Shown in pieces: positions 1 to 6,353 of a DNA stretch of 6,712 nt. The DNA is from Gammaproteobacteria bacterium (GTDB lineage: Bacteria; Pseudomonadota; Gammaproteobacteria; SZUA-229): NCBI GenBank assembly GCA_024278435.1, contig JAJRTD010000237.1:1-6712 (forward strand), in the 5' to 3' direction. Within the stretch, counting starts at the first letter, position 1; each line of letters starts with the position of its first letter. A program made the position numbers and the translations under genes. The notes under the pieces are model-generated. The model saw only the letters and a program-made list of their open reading frames with translations, ran no database searches and was not told where the DNA came from.

Positions 1-1
1 A

Positions 2-1966
2 CCATTGCGCCAGGCACTGGAAAAAACCGATCTCGGCGCAGCGCCTTCACCGTTATGCGGGCTGGAAGATTCCAACTATGAAATGTGTTTCTTATGTGGA
101 CTGGAAGGCAGCAAGGTAGAAAATGCCGAGGCTTTTGAAAAGCTGGTGCTGGAAGTGCTTCACGATGTGGCAGAAAACGGCATCCCCCAGGAAAAACTGG
201 AAGCGGTTCTACATCAGCTGGAGTTAAGTCAGCGTGAAGTCGGTGGCGATTCCTATCCGTTTGGCCTGCAGCTGATTTTAAACGGTTTGACTGCGGCGAT
301 TCATTACAGTGACCCGGTATCGCTGCTCAATCTTGACCCGGTCATTGAGTCCCTGCGCGAAGATATAAAAGACCCGGAATTTATCAAGAAACTGGTTACC
401 GATTTATTGCTGGAAAACCAGCACCGCGTGCGTCTCACATTGCGCCCGGATGAAAATCTAAGCCAGCGCAAGGAGCAGGCAGAAAAAGCCCGGCTGGCTG
501 AAATAAAAGCGGCAATGAGCGATGACGAAAAACAGAGAGTAATCAGGCAGGCACAGGAACTGGCGCAGCGCCAGATGCAGGAAGATGATCCCGAACTTCT
601 GCCCAAGGTGGGTTTAAGTGATGTGCCTGCTGAAATAAAAATACCTGAAGCCACCAGGCTGCCGATTGCCGGTACCGACTCAACCATTTACAAGCAGGGT
701 ACCAATGGCCTGGTTTATCACGAGATTCTGTGTGAATTACCTGCACTGGATGAAGCAGAACTGTCGCTGTTGCCGTATTACACCTCCTGCCTGACCGAAC
801 TGGGCTGTGGTGATAAAGACTATTTGCAGGTACAGGAATGGCAGTCCAGCGTCAGTGGCGGCATACATGCCCAGCAGAGCATCCGCGCCTGTACCGATGA
901 TGAGCAGAAAACCCGTGCCTACTATCTGTTCAGTGGTAAGGCTTTAAACCGCAACAACAAGAAGCTGGCCGAGTTAATGTGGGAAACATTAAACCATGTG
1001 CGCTTTGATGAAGAAGATCGCATCGCCGAACTGATAACCCAGATGCGCTCGCGTCGTGAACGCAGCGTTACCGGTAGCGGCCATTCACTGGCCATGACGG
1101 CTGCTGCCAGCCATCTGAGTCCGGTCGCCAAACTTAACCACCGTTTCGGTGGACTTGAGGGCATCCGTTCAATCAAGGCGCTGGATGATTCACACAGTGA
1201 CAAAGCGGTACTGCAGCAAACGGCAAAAACCTTTGCCTCGATTCACCACAAGATAAAGGCCGCGGCAAAATCCTATATGCTGACGCTGGAAGCACACAAA
1301 GTCGATGAGACCATAAAAGGTTTTGAAGAAATCTGGCAACTGACAGACTCGGCATCGTTTGACCGTTTCAGCCTGCCAGCACTCAAGCAGCAGACAAGGC
1401 AGATGTGGATTGCCAATACCCAGGTAAATTTCTGTGCGAAGGCATATCCCACGGTGACCATGGAACATAAAGATGCCGCGGCATTGTCCGTGCTTGGCGG
1501 TTTTCTGCGTAACGGTTATCTGCATACCGCGATTCGCGAGCAGGGCGGTGCCTACGGTGGCGGGGCTACCCATGACAGTAATATTGCCGCCTTTAAATTC
1601 TTCTCCTATCGTGACCCGCGGTTAAGCGAAACCCTGGATGATTTTGATAAGGCCATTGACTGGATGCTGGAAAACAGACACGAAGACCGCCAGCTTGAAG
1701 AAGCCATCCTGGGCGTGATCGGCGGCATGGATAAACCGGGCTCACCGGCCGGTGAAGCCAGGGCGGCATTCCACAATGAACTGCATGGCCGGACCCGCGA
1801 AAAACTGCAGCAGCTGCGCCAGCGCGTACTGGAAGTGACCATCGATGATTTAAAACGGGTGACCGAGCAATACCTTAAAAACGGTGAAGCCAGCGTGGCG
1901 GTGATTACCAGTGCGGCGACCCATGAAACTGTTGGTGATCTCGGTATGGATGTGATTACCTTATAA
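2..1966 (+). CDS. Insulinase-type M16C zinc metallopeptidase (PreP-like), 5' truncated by window edge
   Basis: C-terminal part of a presequence-protease-like M16C peptidase, a two-lobed zinc enzyme that degrades peptides inside a closed chamber. About 654 residues are visible. Relatives are near 970 residues, so roughly the first third, including the HXXEH zinc motif, lies off the left edge, and the frame is open to base 2. Seen in order (numbered from the TTG at 5): the end of the N-terminal half, a charged probably coiled-coil linker at about 150-195, the M16C-associated region, and the C-terminal M16-like domain. That last domain carries the family signature IREQGGAYGGG at 510-520 followed by a SYRDPR segment. 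The TTG at 5 is an internal codon, not a real start. The stop is TAA at 1964-1966, followed 10 bp later by a long palindrome. Family assignment is firm; the exact substrate is unknown. Confidence 0.93.
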   Translation, partial: PLRQALEKTDLGAAPSPLCGLEDSNYEMCFLCGLEGSKVENAEAFEKLVLEVLHDVAENGIPQEKLEAVLHQLELSQREVGGDSYPFGLQLILNGLTAAIHYSDPVSLLNLDPVIESLREDIKDPEFIKKLVTDLLLENQHRVRLTLRPDENLSQRKEQAEKARLAEIKAAMSDDEKQRVIRQAQELAQRQMQEDDPELLPKVGLSDVPAEIKIPEATRLPIAGTDSTIYKQGTNGLVYHEILCELPALDEAELSLLPYYTSCLTELGCGDKDYLQVQEWQSSVSGGIHAQQSIRACTDDEQKTRAYYLFSGKALNRNNKKLAELMWETLNHVRFDEEDRIAELITQMRSRRERSVTGSGHSLAMTAAASHLSPVAKLNHRFGGLEGIRSIKALDDSHSDKAVLQQTAKTFASIHHKIKAAAKSYMLTLEAHKVDETIKGFEEIWQLTDSASFDRFSLPALKQQTRQMWIANTQVNFCAKAYPTVTMEHKDAAALSVLGGFLRNGYLHTAIREQGGAYGGGATHDSNIAAFKFFSYRDPRLSETLDDFDKAIDWMLENRHEDRQLEEAILGVIGGMDKPGSPAGEARAAFHNELHGRTREKLQQLRQRVLEVTIDDLKRVTEQYLKNGEASVAVITSAATHETVGDLGMDVITL

Positions 1967-1976
1967 AGAAAAACTG

Positions 1977-2083
1977 TTTTACCACAGAGGCACGGAGGAC
2001 GCAGAGGGTCTTATTGTTTTGCGCCTGCGGCGCACAACAATTTAAAAACTTTTCTCTGTGTCCTCCGTGCCTCTGTAGTGAAA
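1977..2083. repeat. Long imperfect palindromic intergenic repeat, copy 1
   Basis: The arms 1977-2006 and 2054-2083 are inverted repeats matching at 27 of 30 positions, built on an ACCACAGAGGCACGGAG-type core. Between them lies a second nested hairpin (2014-2025 with 2029-2040, 11 of 12 pairs, 3-nt loop). The whole element could form a long hairpin in RNA or a cruciform in DNA. A related, more decayed element occurs at 4452-4515, so this is a dispersed family, not a gene-specific site. It may end transcription of the peptidase gene, but the nearest T run (2095-2099) is 11 nt past the stem, so it is not a textbook intrinsic terminator. Similar CCACAGAG-type elements are, as I recall, common in intergenic DNA of environmental bacteria. 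Confidence 0.85.
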
Positions 2084-2126
2084 TGCTTTGAATCTTTTTG
2101 CCTTTAACAACGGTTAAGCATTAACG

Positions 2127-2981
2127 GTGAATATTCTCTATATCGGTTCAGCCGGGGCATTATCACTGATTCCCTTTAAAACACTGCTGTCTTCCGGCCA
2201 TGCAATATCGGCTGTTGCTATACACAACCCCATCGTTTTTAACAACAAAATTATCGCCCTGGAAAACGAATCACTGGCACTGGCTGCCAGCCAGAATGAA
2301 ATTCCGGTTATCGATCTTTCCCAGCCACTGGGAATTATTGCCAGGGAATGTAAAGACCGTAATATCCACACCATACTGATGGCCTGTTACAGCAAACGCC
2401 TGCCCGCACAGCTGGTCACACTGCCTGCTAACGGCTGTTTTAATCTGCATCCGTCTTTACTGCCGCTATATCGTGGCCCGGAGCCGGTTTTCTGGCAGAT
2501 GAAACACGCGGCCGACATCGGGGTGAGCTGGCACCGGGTGACAGAAGCACTGGATGCGGGAGCGATTGTTGCACAGAAGAAGGTTTACCTGGATGACGGT
2601 CTTGCTTATCAGCAGATCAATAGCCAGCTGGCACAGGCCGGTAGTGATTTAATGCAACAGCTGCTGGCCGACCTTGGCGCCGGCAGGCTGTCAGCTACGC
2701 AGCAGGATCCGGACGCCGCCAGTTACTATCGCTATCCACAACAGGACGATTTTGTTGTTGATTGCCGTGGCAGTGCGCAGCAGGCTTATAATTTCATGCG
2801 TGCAACACAGGTTTTTGGGTTTAACTACCTCTGCCGGGTTGCAGGCCGTGACTACTGGCTTCGCCAGGCGCTGGATTATGATAATAACCGGACTCTGGAT
2901 GCTGTAGAAGTGCAGGGCGATCGCCTGTTTATCCCCTTTAATCAGGGTGTATTAATTGCCGGCTACGCTGGTAAACTGTAG
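2127..2981 (+). CDS. Formyltransferase family protein (methionyl-tRNA formyltransferase-like fold)
   Basis: Predicted N10-formyltetrahydrofolate-dependent formyltransferase of 284 residues. The N-terminus MNILYIGSAGALSL fits the Rossmann-like start of the family. The catalytic Asn-His-Asp set is present: N106 and H108 in FNLHPSLLPLYRGPEP, and D143 in the EALDAGAIVAQ segment. Residues from about 205 to the end resemble a shortened form of the C-terminal OB-like domain of Fmt. True Fmt is near 315 residues and normally sits beside def, which is absent here, so a dedicated acceptor (an amino sugar, amino acid or peptide amine) is more likely than initiator tRNA. The acceptor cannot be read from the sequence. 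The start is GTG. An in-frame TAA at 2115-2117 rules out a longer protein, and no good Shine-Dalgarno sequence precedes it. It lies 24 bp upstream of the radical SAM gene, probably in one transcript. Confidence 0.87.
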   Translation: MNILYIGSAGALSLIPFKTLLSSGHAISAVAIHNPIVFNNKIIALENESLALAASQNEIPVIDLSQPLGIIARECKDRNIHTILMACYSKRLPAQLVTLPANGCFNLHPSLLPLYRGPEPVFWQMKHAADIGVSWHRVTEALDAGAIVAQKKVYLDDGLAYQQINSQLAQAGSDLMQQLLADLGAGRLSATQQDPDAASYYRYPQQDDFVVDCRGSAQQAYNFMRATQVFGFNYLCRVAGRDYWLRQALDYDNNRTLDAVEVQGDRLFIPFNQGVLIAGYAGKL

Positions 2982-3005
2982 CCAGCTTAATTACTGGTTT
3001 ATATT

Positions 3006-4079
3006 ATGTCCGATCAGGCAGCAACAGAACAGAAGCAGGCAGAGCAATATCACCTCGTTGAAACCCGGCTCCAGCAAAAACTGGACAATGGTACCACGCG
3101 TTGCCATTTGTGCCTGTGGCGCTGCAAAATCGGCCATGGCCAGCGTGGCTTCTACCAGGCGCATGTAAACCGCAATGGTACCCTGTACAACCTTTCCTAC
3201 GGCATCCTGTCATCCATCGATATCGACTTTATCGAGGAAAAACCGGTCAAGCATTATCGCCCCGGAACCCGGGTAATGTCGGTGGGTAGTTATGGCTGCA
3301 GTTTCCGTTGCGGCGGCTGTCACAACCTGGATATTTCCTGGGGTGTGCAGGCGCTGGATGACCTGGCCAGGGGCCAGTCGACCGAAGCCTGGGTGCCGCC
3401 GCAGAAACTGGTCGATGCGGCACTTCGCGCCGATGTACAGGGCATTGCCTTTACCTATTCAGAACCGGCAGTATGGCTGGAATATATACTTGATGTCTGT
3501 GAGCTGGCACATAAAGCCGGTTTATACACGGTTTACGTTTCCAACAGTTTTGTTACCGATGAAGCACTGGAACTGATAGCCGGTAAAATTGATGTTCTGT
3601 GCTCGGACATCAAGAGCATGCGGGATGATTTCTACCAGGAAATCTGCCGTCCGGCAAAAGTAGAGCAGATCCTGGCTTCTATTAAAAAAGCCCATGACCT
3701 TGGCATCCATGTTGAAACCCGCACCAATATCATTCCCGGAAAGAATGATGATGAAAGCGAGCACTATGAAATAGCCTGCTGGATCCGCGATAACCTGGGT
3801 GCCGACAGCCCCTGGCATGTGACCCGTTTTTTCCCTGCCTATAAACTGAGTGACGTACCGGCGACCCCGGAATACATGCTGTTCGACGCCGAAGCCCAGG
3901 CAAAACGCGCGGGATTGCACAATGTTTACGTGTATAATGACAAGGGTTGTGACTGTGCGACCGAAAACAAGCCGGTCGAGGTTTACCTCAACAGCTCAGC
4001 AGAAGAGATACATAAAATCAAACAATGTGCAGCCAGCTGCTGCGGTGATGACGGTGTCTTGTTGAAAAAATACGAATAA
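3006..4079 (+). CDS. Radical SAM protein, AmmeMemoRadiSam/PflA-like (AmrS-related)
   Basis: Cytosolic radical SAM enzyme of 357 residues. The cluster motif CX3CX2C is intact at C98, C102 and C105 (CSFRCGGC) and should bind the [4Fe-4S] cluster that cleaves S-adenosylmethionine. Upstream are the family hallmarks CHLCLWRC (C33, C36, C40), a GQRGFY segment, an NRNGTLYNLSYG stretch, and EKPVKHYRPGT before the cluster. The order matches the AmmeMemoRadiSam-system radical SAM group (COG1180). Two oddities: the position usually occupied by a fourth N-terminal Cys is Y50, and the C-terminus carries a different Cys set (C315, C317, C341, C345, C346). No Memo, AMMECR1 or glycyl radical enzyme gene is visible, so an activase role is not supported. 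An in-frame stop at 2988-2990 fixes the start near ATG 3006, although the ribosome site is weak. The substrate is unknown; linkage to the preceding formyltransferase is inferred from spacing. Confidence 0.9.
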   Translation: MSDQAATEQKQAEQYHLVETRLQQKLDNGTTRCHLCLWRCKIGHGQRGFYQAHVNRNGTLYNLSYGILSSIDIDFIEEKPVKHYRPGTRVMSVGSYGCSFRCGGCHNLDISWGVQALDDLARGQSTEAWVPPQKLVDAALRADVQGIAFTYSEPAVWLEYILDVCELAHKAGLYTVYVSNSFVTDEALELIAGKIDVLCSDIKSMRDDFYQEICRPAKVEQILASIKKAHDLGIHVETRTNIIPGKNDDESEHYEIACWIRDNLGADSPWHVTRFFPAYKLSDVPATPEYMLFDAEAQAKRAGLHNVYVYNDKGCDCATENKPVEVYLNSSAEEIHKIKQCAASCCGDDGVLLKKYE

Positions 4080-4138
4080 CAGTGTTTCCTGGCAAGCAGA
4101 AAACGCAACACAGAATACATGAAAAATATATAGATTGT

Positions 4139-4144
4139 AGAGGT
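4139..4144 (+). promoter_or_regulatory. Ribosome binding site of the yggX gene
   Basis: AGAGGT lies 4 nt before the ATG at 4149. It is the clearest Shine-Dalgarno sequence on the + strand of this window and supports the chosen start. The two genes upstream lack a comparable site. Confidence 0.6.
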
Positions 4145-4148
4145 AATA

Positions 4149-4439
4149 ATGGCAAATACAGTTAAATGTGTGGTTTTAAAAATCGAAGCTGAAGCACTGG
4201 ATGCACCGCCACACCCGGGTGAACTGGGCCAGCGAATTTATGAAAACGTATCAAAAGAAGGCTGGAAGCAATGGCTGGAACGTTTGACCACGATTATCAA
4301 TGAAAACGGTTTGAATACGGCCGATCCTAAAAACATCGAGTTAATTGAAAAACACATGCTGGGTTTCTTCTTCGATGAAGGCGATTACGGCCAGACACCA
4401 GCCGGTTTTAATGCCGGCGGTGGTGGCGGTAAGAAATAA
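4149..4439 (+). CDS. yggX: YggX family Fe(2+)-trafficking / oxidative damage protection protein
   Basis: Small cytosolic protein of 96 residues. YggX homologues are known to protect Fe-S clusters against oxidants and have been proposed to handle labile Fe(II). The family signature is fully present: C7, the conserved cysteine near the start, then PGELGQRIYENVSKEGW and QW at about residues 23-42, then TTIINENGL at 47-55. Most members have about 90 residues. Here the end carries a glycine run followed by two lysines (89-96), which I do not recognise from the usual family. The gene lies 69 bp after the radical SAM gene on the same strand, so it may be co-transcribed or have its own weak promoter (a TATATA at 4127-4132 lacks a convincing -35). 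yggX often neighbours mutY, which is not seen here. Its presence beside a [4Fe-4S] enzyme suits a protective role, but that is inference. Confidence 0.94.
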   Translation: MANTVKCVVLKIEAEALDAPPHPGELGQRIYENVSKEGWKQWLERLTTIINENGLNTADPKNIELIEKHMLGFFFDEGDYGQTPAGFNAGGGGGKK

Positions 4440-4451
4440 GACTAAAAACGA

Positions 4452-4515
4452 TTCACCACAAAAGCGCAGTTAACAATAGAGAGCATTTCTCTGTGTACTG
4501 TGTCTCCGTGGTGAA
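4452..4515. repeat. Intergenic palindromic repeat, copy 2 (degenerate)
   Basis: The outer arms TTCACCAC (4452-4459) and GTGGTGAA (4508-4515) are perfect inverted repeats; the inner part pairs only patchily. The right half, from TTTCTCTGTGT at 4486 through the GTGAA and following ATGCTTT, resembles 2051-2089 of copy 1, which marks it as the same dispersed family. It sits between the ends of two convergent genes, where it could serve as a two-way transcription stop, although no strong T tract follows on the + strand. Confidence 0.7.
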
Positions 4516-4530
4516 AAATGCTTTTACCCC

Positions 4531-5778
4531 TTAAACGATTTTAAAAACCGGCGCCGTCACAAACGTCAGTTTTGCATAAGCCTGTCGAATAGCCGAAACA
4601 ACCTGCTCGGCCGTATCGGCACTGGCAAAGATATAACCCAGGTACTGATTGCCCTCCGGCAACGGTATCAGTTCGTGTCCCTCGCGAATAATAATATCGA
4701 CTTTATCAATGTGCTCGACCCGGCCGGCGTCCAGCAGCCCTTCAACGCGTTTTAACAGGCCTTTTTCCCTTATCGGTATCATCATGACGCCGCGTGCCTG
4801 TCGTGCCATGGTGACTTCGATAGGCTGGTTAATGGCCAGTGATACCGCCAGTTCCTCTATGCTGAAATTTTCATTATCCAGGATTCGGCCGCAGTCACCA
4901 CCAATGGTGCGGGAAGCGATCTCCAGTATCCATACCCTGTTGTCTGCATCAATACGGCATTCGGCGTGAACGGCGCCGGTGTTCAGGCCATAGGCCTGGC
5001 AGGCCCGCTGTATGACCTGCTGAATACTCTGCTGCAGGTTGTTATCAAGGCCGGAAGGGGTGACGTAGATTGTCTCTTCAAAATACGGCCCGACCAGTGG
5101 GTCGGGTTTGTCAAAAATGGTAATGGTATTTAACTGGCCATTATGCAAGTAACCTTCGTAGGCAATCTCGATGCCATCAATATAGTCTTCAATTAAAAGG
5201 TGTGAACGGGCAAATTCGCCCTGTGCCGTGCTGACGATTTGCCGGATACGTTCACAGGCAGTGATAAATTCCTGCTCGTTATCTACCCGGATAACACCGC
5301 GGCTGGCCGACATATTCAGCGGTTTTATAACGCAGGGCCAGGGCAGGCCAGCCATCTGTTTTTCGATTGGCAGGGTTAGATCCAGCAGGCAGTGCATCGG
5401 TATCGGGCACCGGGCAAGTGCAAGTTCTGCCCGGGCCAGATCCTTGCGCTGTGAACGCAGGGCGGCCTCCGGGGGATTGTGCGGCAGCTGCAGCTGCCTG
5501 GCCACATGGGCTGCCAGTTCCACGGTATGGTCATCACTGCCCAGTATACCGCTAAAGGGTCGCAGCCGGTGTTCCTCCAGAATGGCGTTGACGGCGGCAC
5601 CGGTATCATCAAAGTCCACATGAATACCGTTGGCAACCTCTGCTACCAGTGAATGTTCGCCCTGCGAGGCGATGGTGACTTCAAGACCCAGATTGTTAGC
5701 CGCCCGGATATAGGGTGCGATGCGGTAACTGTTATGGTGCGAGATCAGCAGCAAACGCTTGTTGGCAGGATGTGACAT
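4531..5778 (-). CDS. ATP-grasp domain protein, probable amide (L-amino-acid) ligase
   Basis: Predicted cytosolic ATP-dependent carboxylate-amine ligase of 415 residues. ATP-grasp enzymes form an acyl phosphate and join it to an amine. Layout: a pre-ATP-grasp lobe (about 1-110, LLLISHHNSYRIAPY), then the ATP-binding core with K152 in CVIKPLNMSASRGV (glycine loop), E197 in LLIEDYIDG, and the Mg-binding E273 (HAECRI) and E286 followed by R290 (LEIASRTIGG). The last segment, IPLPEGNQYLGYIFA at 371-385, resembles the small C-terminal domain of L-amino-acid ligases such as BacD and carnosine synthase. Substrates cannot be inferred. An in-frame stop lies one codon upstream of the ATG, so the start is well bounded; the ribosome site is weak. 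It follows a strong terminator by only 24 bp, so it probably needs its own promoter or read-through. It ends convergently with yggX. Confidence 0.88.
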   Translation of the reverse strand: MSHPANKRLLLISHHNSYRIAPYIRAANNLGLEVTIASQGEHSLVAEVANGIHVDFDDTGAAVNAILEEHRLRPFSGILGSDDHTVELAAHVARQLQLPHNPPEAALRSQRKDLARAELALARCPIPMHCLLDLTLPIEKQMAGLPWPCVIKPLNMSASRGVIRVDNEQEFITACERIRQIVSTAQGEFARSHLLIEDYIDGIEIAYEGYLHNGQLNTITIFDKPDPLVGPYFEETIYVTPSGLDNNLQQSIQQVIQRACQAYGLNTGAVHAECRIDADNRVWILEIASRTIGGDCGRILDNENFSIEELAVSLAINQPIEVTMARQARGVMMIPIREKGLLKRVEGLLDAGRVEHIDKVDIIIREGHELIPLPEGNQYLGYIFASADTAEQVVSAIRQAYAKLTFVTAPVFKIV

Positions 5779-5802
5779 GGTTTATCTTTGGCAGCGAGCA
5801 AT

Positions 5803-5837
5803 AAAAAAGGGTGGGTCATATTACTATGACTCACCCT
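5803..5837 (-). terminator. Strong intrinsic terminator after the IscA-like gene
   Basis: Reading the - strand, arms 5825-5837 and 5808-5820 form a stem matching at 12 of 13 positions (AGGGTGAGTCATA against its partner) with a 4-nt loop. It is followed at once by six T residues (5803-5808, one shared with the stem). It lies 28 bp past the stop of the IscA-like gene and 24 bp before the ATP-grasp start. The T run is on the - side only, so it is directional. Confidence 0.88.
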
Positions 5838-5865
5838 GATAGCGGATTAATTGTTGTCGGTTTGA

Positions 5866-6246
5866 CTAACCGCAACCACCGCCGCCTGCAGAACCGCAGC
5901 CGCCACATGAGCCACCGCTACTGGTATTGGCGAAAACGTTTTTAAAGACAAAGCTGGCGTTGGCGCCTTCGGTCTGGTAATCGATTTCCACGCCCTCAAG
6001 GAAGCCAAGTGCTACCGCGTCGACATGTACCTTAAGGCCGTCTTTTTCCAGTGTGGTGTCAAATTCGGTTGGCTGGTCAACAAAGGTCATGCCATAAGAC
6101 ATGCCGCCGCAACCGCCGCCGGAAACAAAGATTCGTACACCGTTAACACCGTCTTCGCTTTCGGTCAGGGCAAGCAGTTGTTTGACCGCTTCATCAGATA
6201 CCTTGATCTGGTCGGTTAACTGCGTATTAAATTGAGCCTGAGACAT
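5866..6246 (-). CDS. A-type iron-sulfur cluster assembly/carrier protein (IscA/HesB family) with unusual Cys-Gly tail
   Basis: HesB/IscA-type protein of 126 residues; the family carries or transfers Fe-S clusters to target enzymes in the cytosol. Visible hallmarks: IKVSDEAVKQLL near 14-25, the first ligand C46 in GGGCGGMSYG, and the FLEGVEIDY segment at 82-90 followed by SFVFKNVF. Standard members end with a CGCG-SF motif. Here the tail has C114 and C117 as a CGGC motif, then a glycine-rich stretch and C125 as the penultimate residue. The cluster ligands are therefore spaced differently and there is one extra cysteine. It belongs to no obvious isc or suf operon in the window: no iscU, hscA or ferredoxin gene flanks it. 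It has a good ribosome site, a candidate promoter and its own terminator, suggesting a single-gene unit. It could be an ErpA/IscA-like carrier with a special client, which is unknown. Confidence 0.93.
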   Translation of the reverse strand: MSQAQFNTQLTDQIKVSDEAVKQLLALTESEDGVNGVRIFVSGGGCGGMSYGMTFVDQPTEFDTTLEKDGLKVHVDAVALGFLEGVEIDYQTEGANASFVFKNVFANTSSGGSCGGCGSAGGGGCG

Positions 6247-6252
6247 GTCTGT

Positions 6253-6260
6253 TCTCCTCT
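6253..6260 (-). promoter_or_regulatory. Ribosome binding site of the IscA-like gene
   Basis: AGAGGAGA on the - strand lies 6 nt before the ATG at 6246. It is near ideal and fixes the start. Confidence 0.8.
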
Positions 6261-6294
6261 GATAATTTCAACAAGTCGGTAAATATTAACATAA

Positions 6295-6303
6295 ATTCTA
6301 ACA
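6295..6303 (-). promoter_or_regulatory. Candidate extended -10 promoter for the IscA-like gene
   Basis: TGTTAGAAT on the - strand matches an extended -10 (TGn plus TAGAAT, 5 of 6 to TATAAT). No good -35 box is found 16-18 nt upstream, as expected for an extended -10 type. Transcription would begin near 6288, giving a leader of about 40 nt. I see no clear IscR or Fur site. Confidence 0.4.
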
Positions 6304-6353
6304 GTATTAGCCGCCCGGAAAACCAGTGCAAACAGGGGGCTATTATCGGCAGT

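Noticed and set aside
5..7. TTG as the true start of the M16C peptidase
   Set aside because: The reading frame is open to the window edge and the domain content shows that the N-terminal zinc half is simply outside the window.
1977..2083. CRISPR repeat or riboswitch in the intergenic palindrome
   Set aside because: There is a single inverted structure with no regularly spaced direct repeats, and a related copy elsewhere in a different gene context argues for a dispersed repeat.
3522..3920. Open frame of 132 codons on the - strand
   Set aside because: It is antisense to the well-supported radical SAM gene and shows no family signature.
4086..4110. Possible sigma-54 promoter before yggX (TGGCA at 4090-4094)
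   Set aside because: The second element should be TTGC-like at a fixed distance; the sequence there is unrelated, so only half the motif is present.
4649..4969. Open frame of 106 codons on the + strand
   Set aside because: It lies entirely within the ATP-grasp gene on the opposite strand, has low-complexity Ser/Arg-rich composition and no recognisable domain; it is a shadow frame.
5866..5935. Frameshift or truncation at the end of the IscA-like gene
   Set aside because: The tail is Cys/Gly-rich in a way that fits a designed metal-binding end, and a clean intrinsic terminator follows the stop codon.
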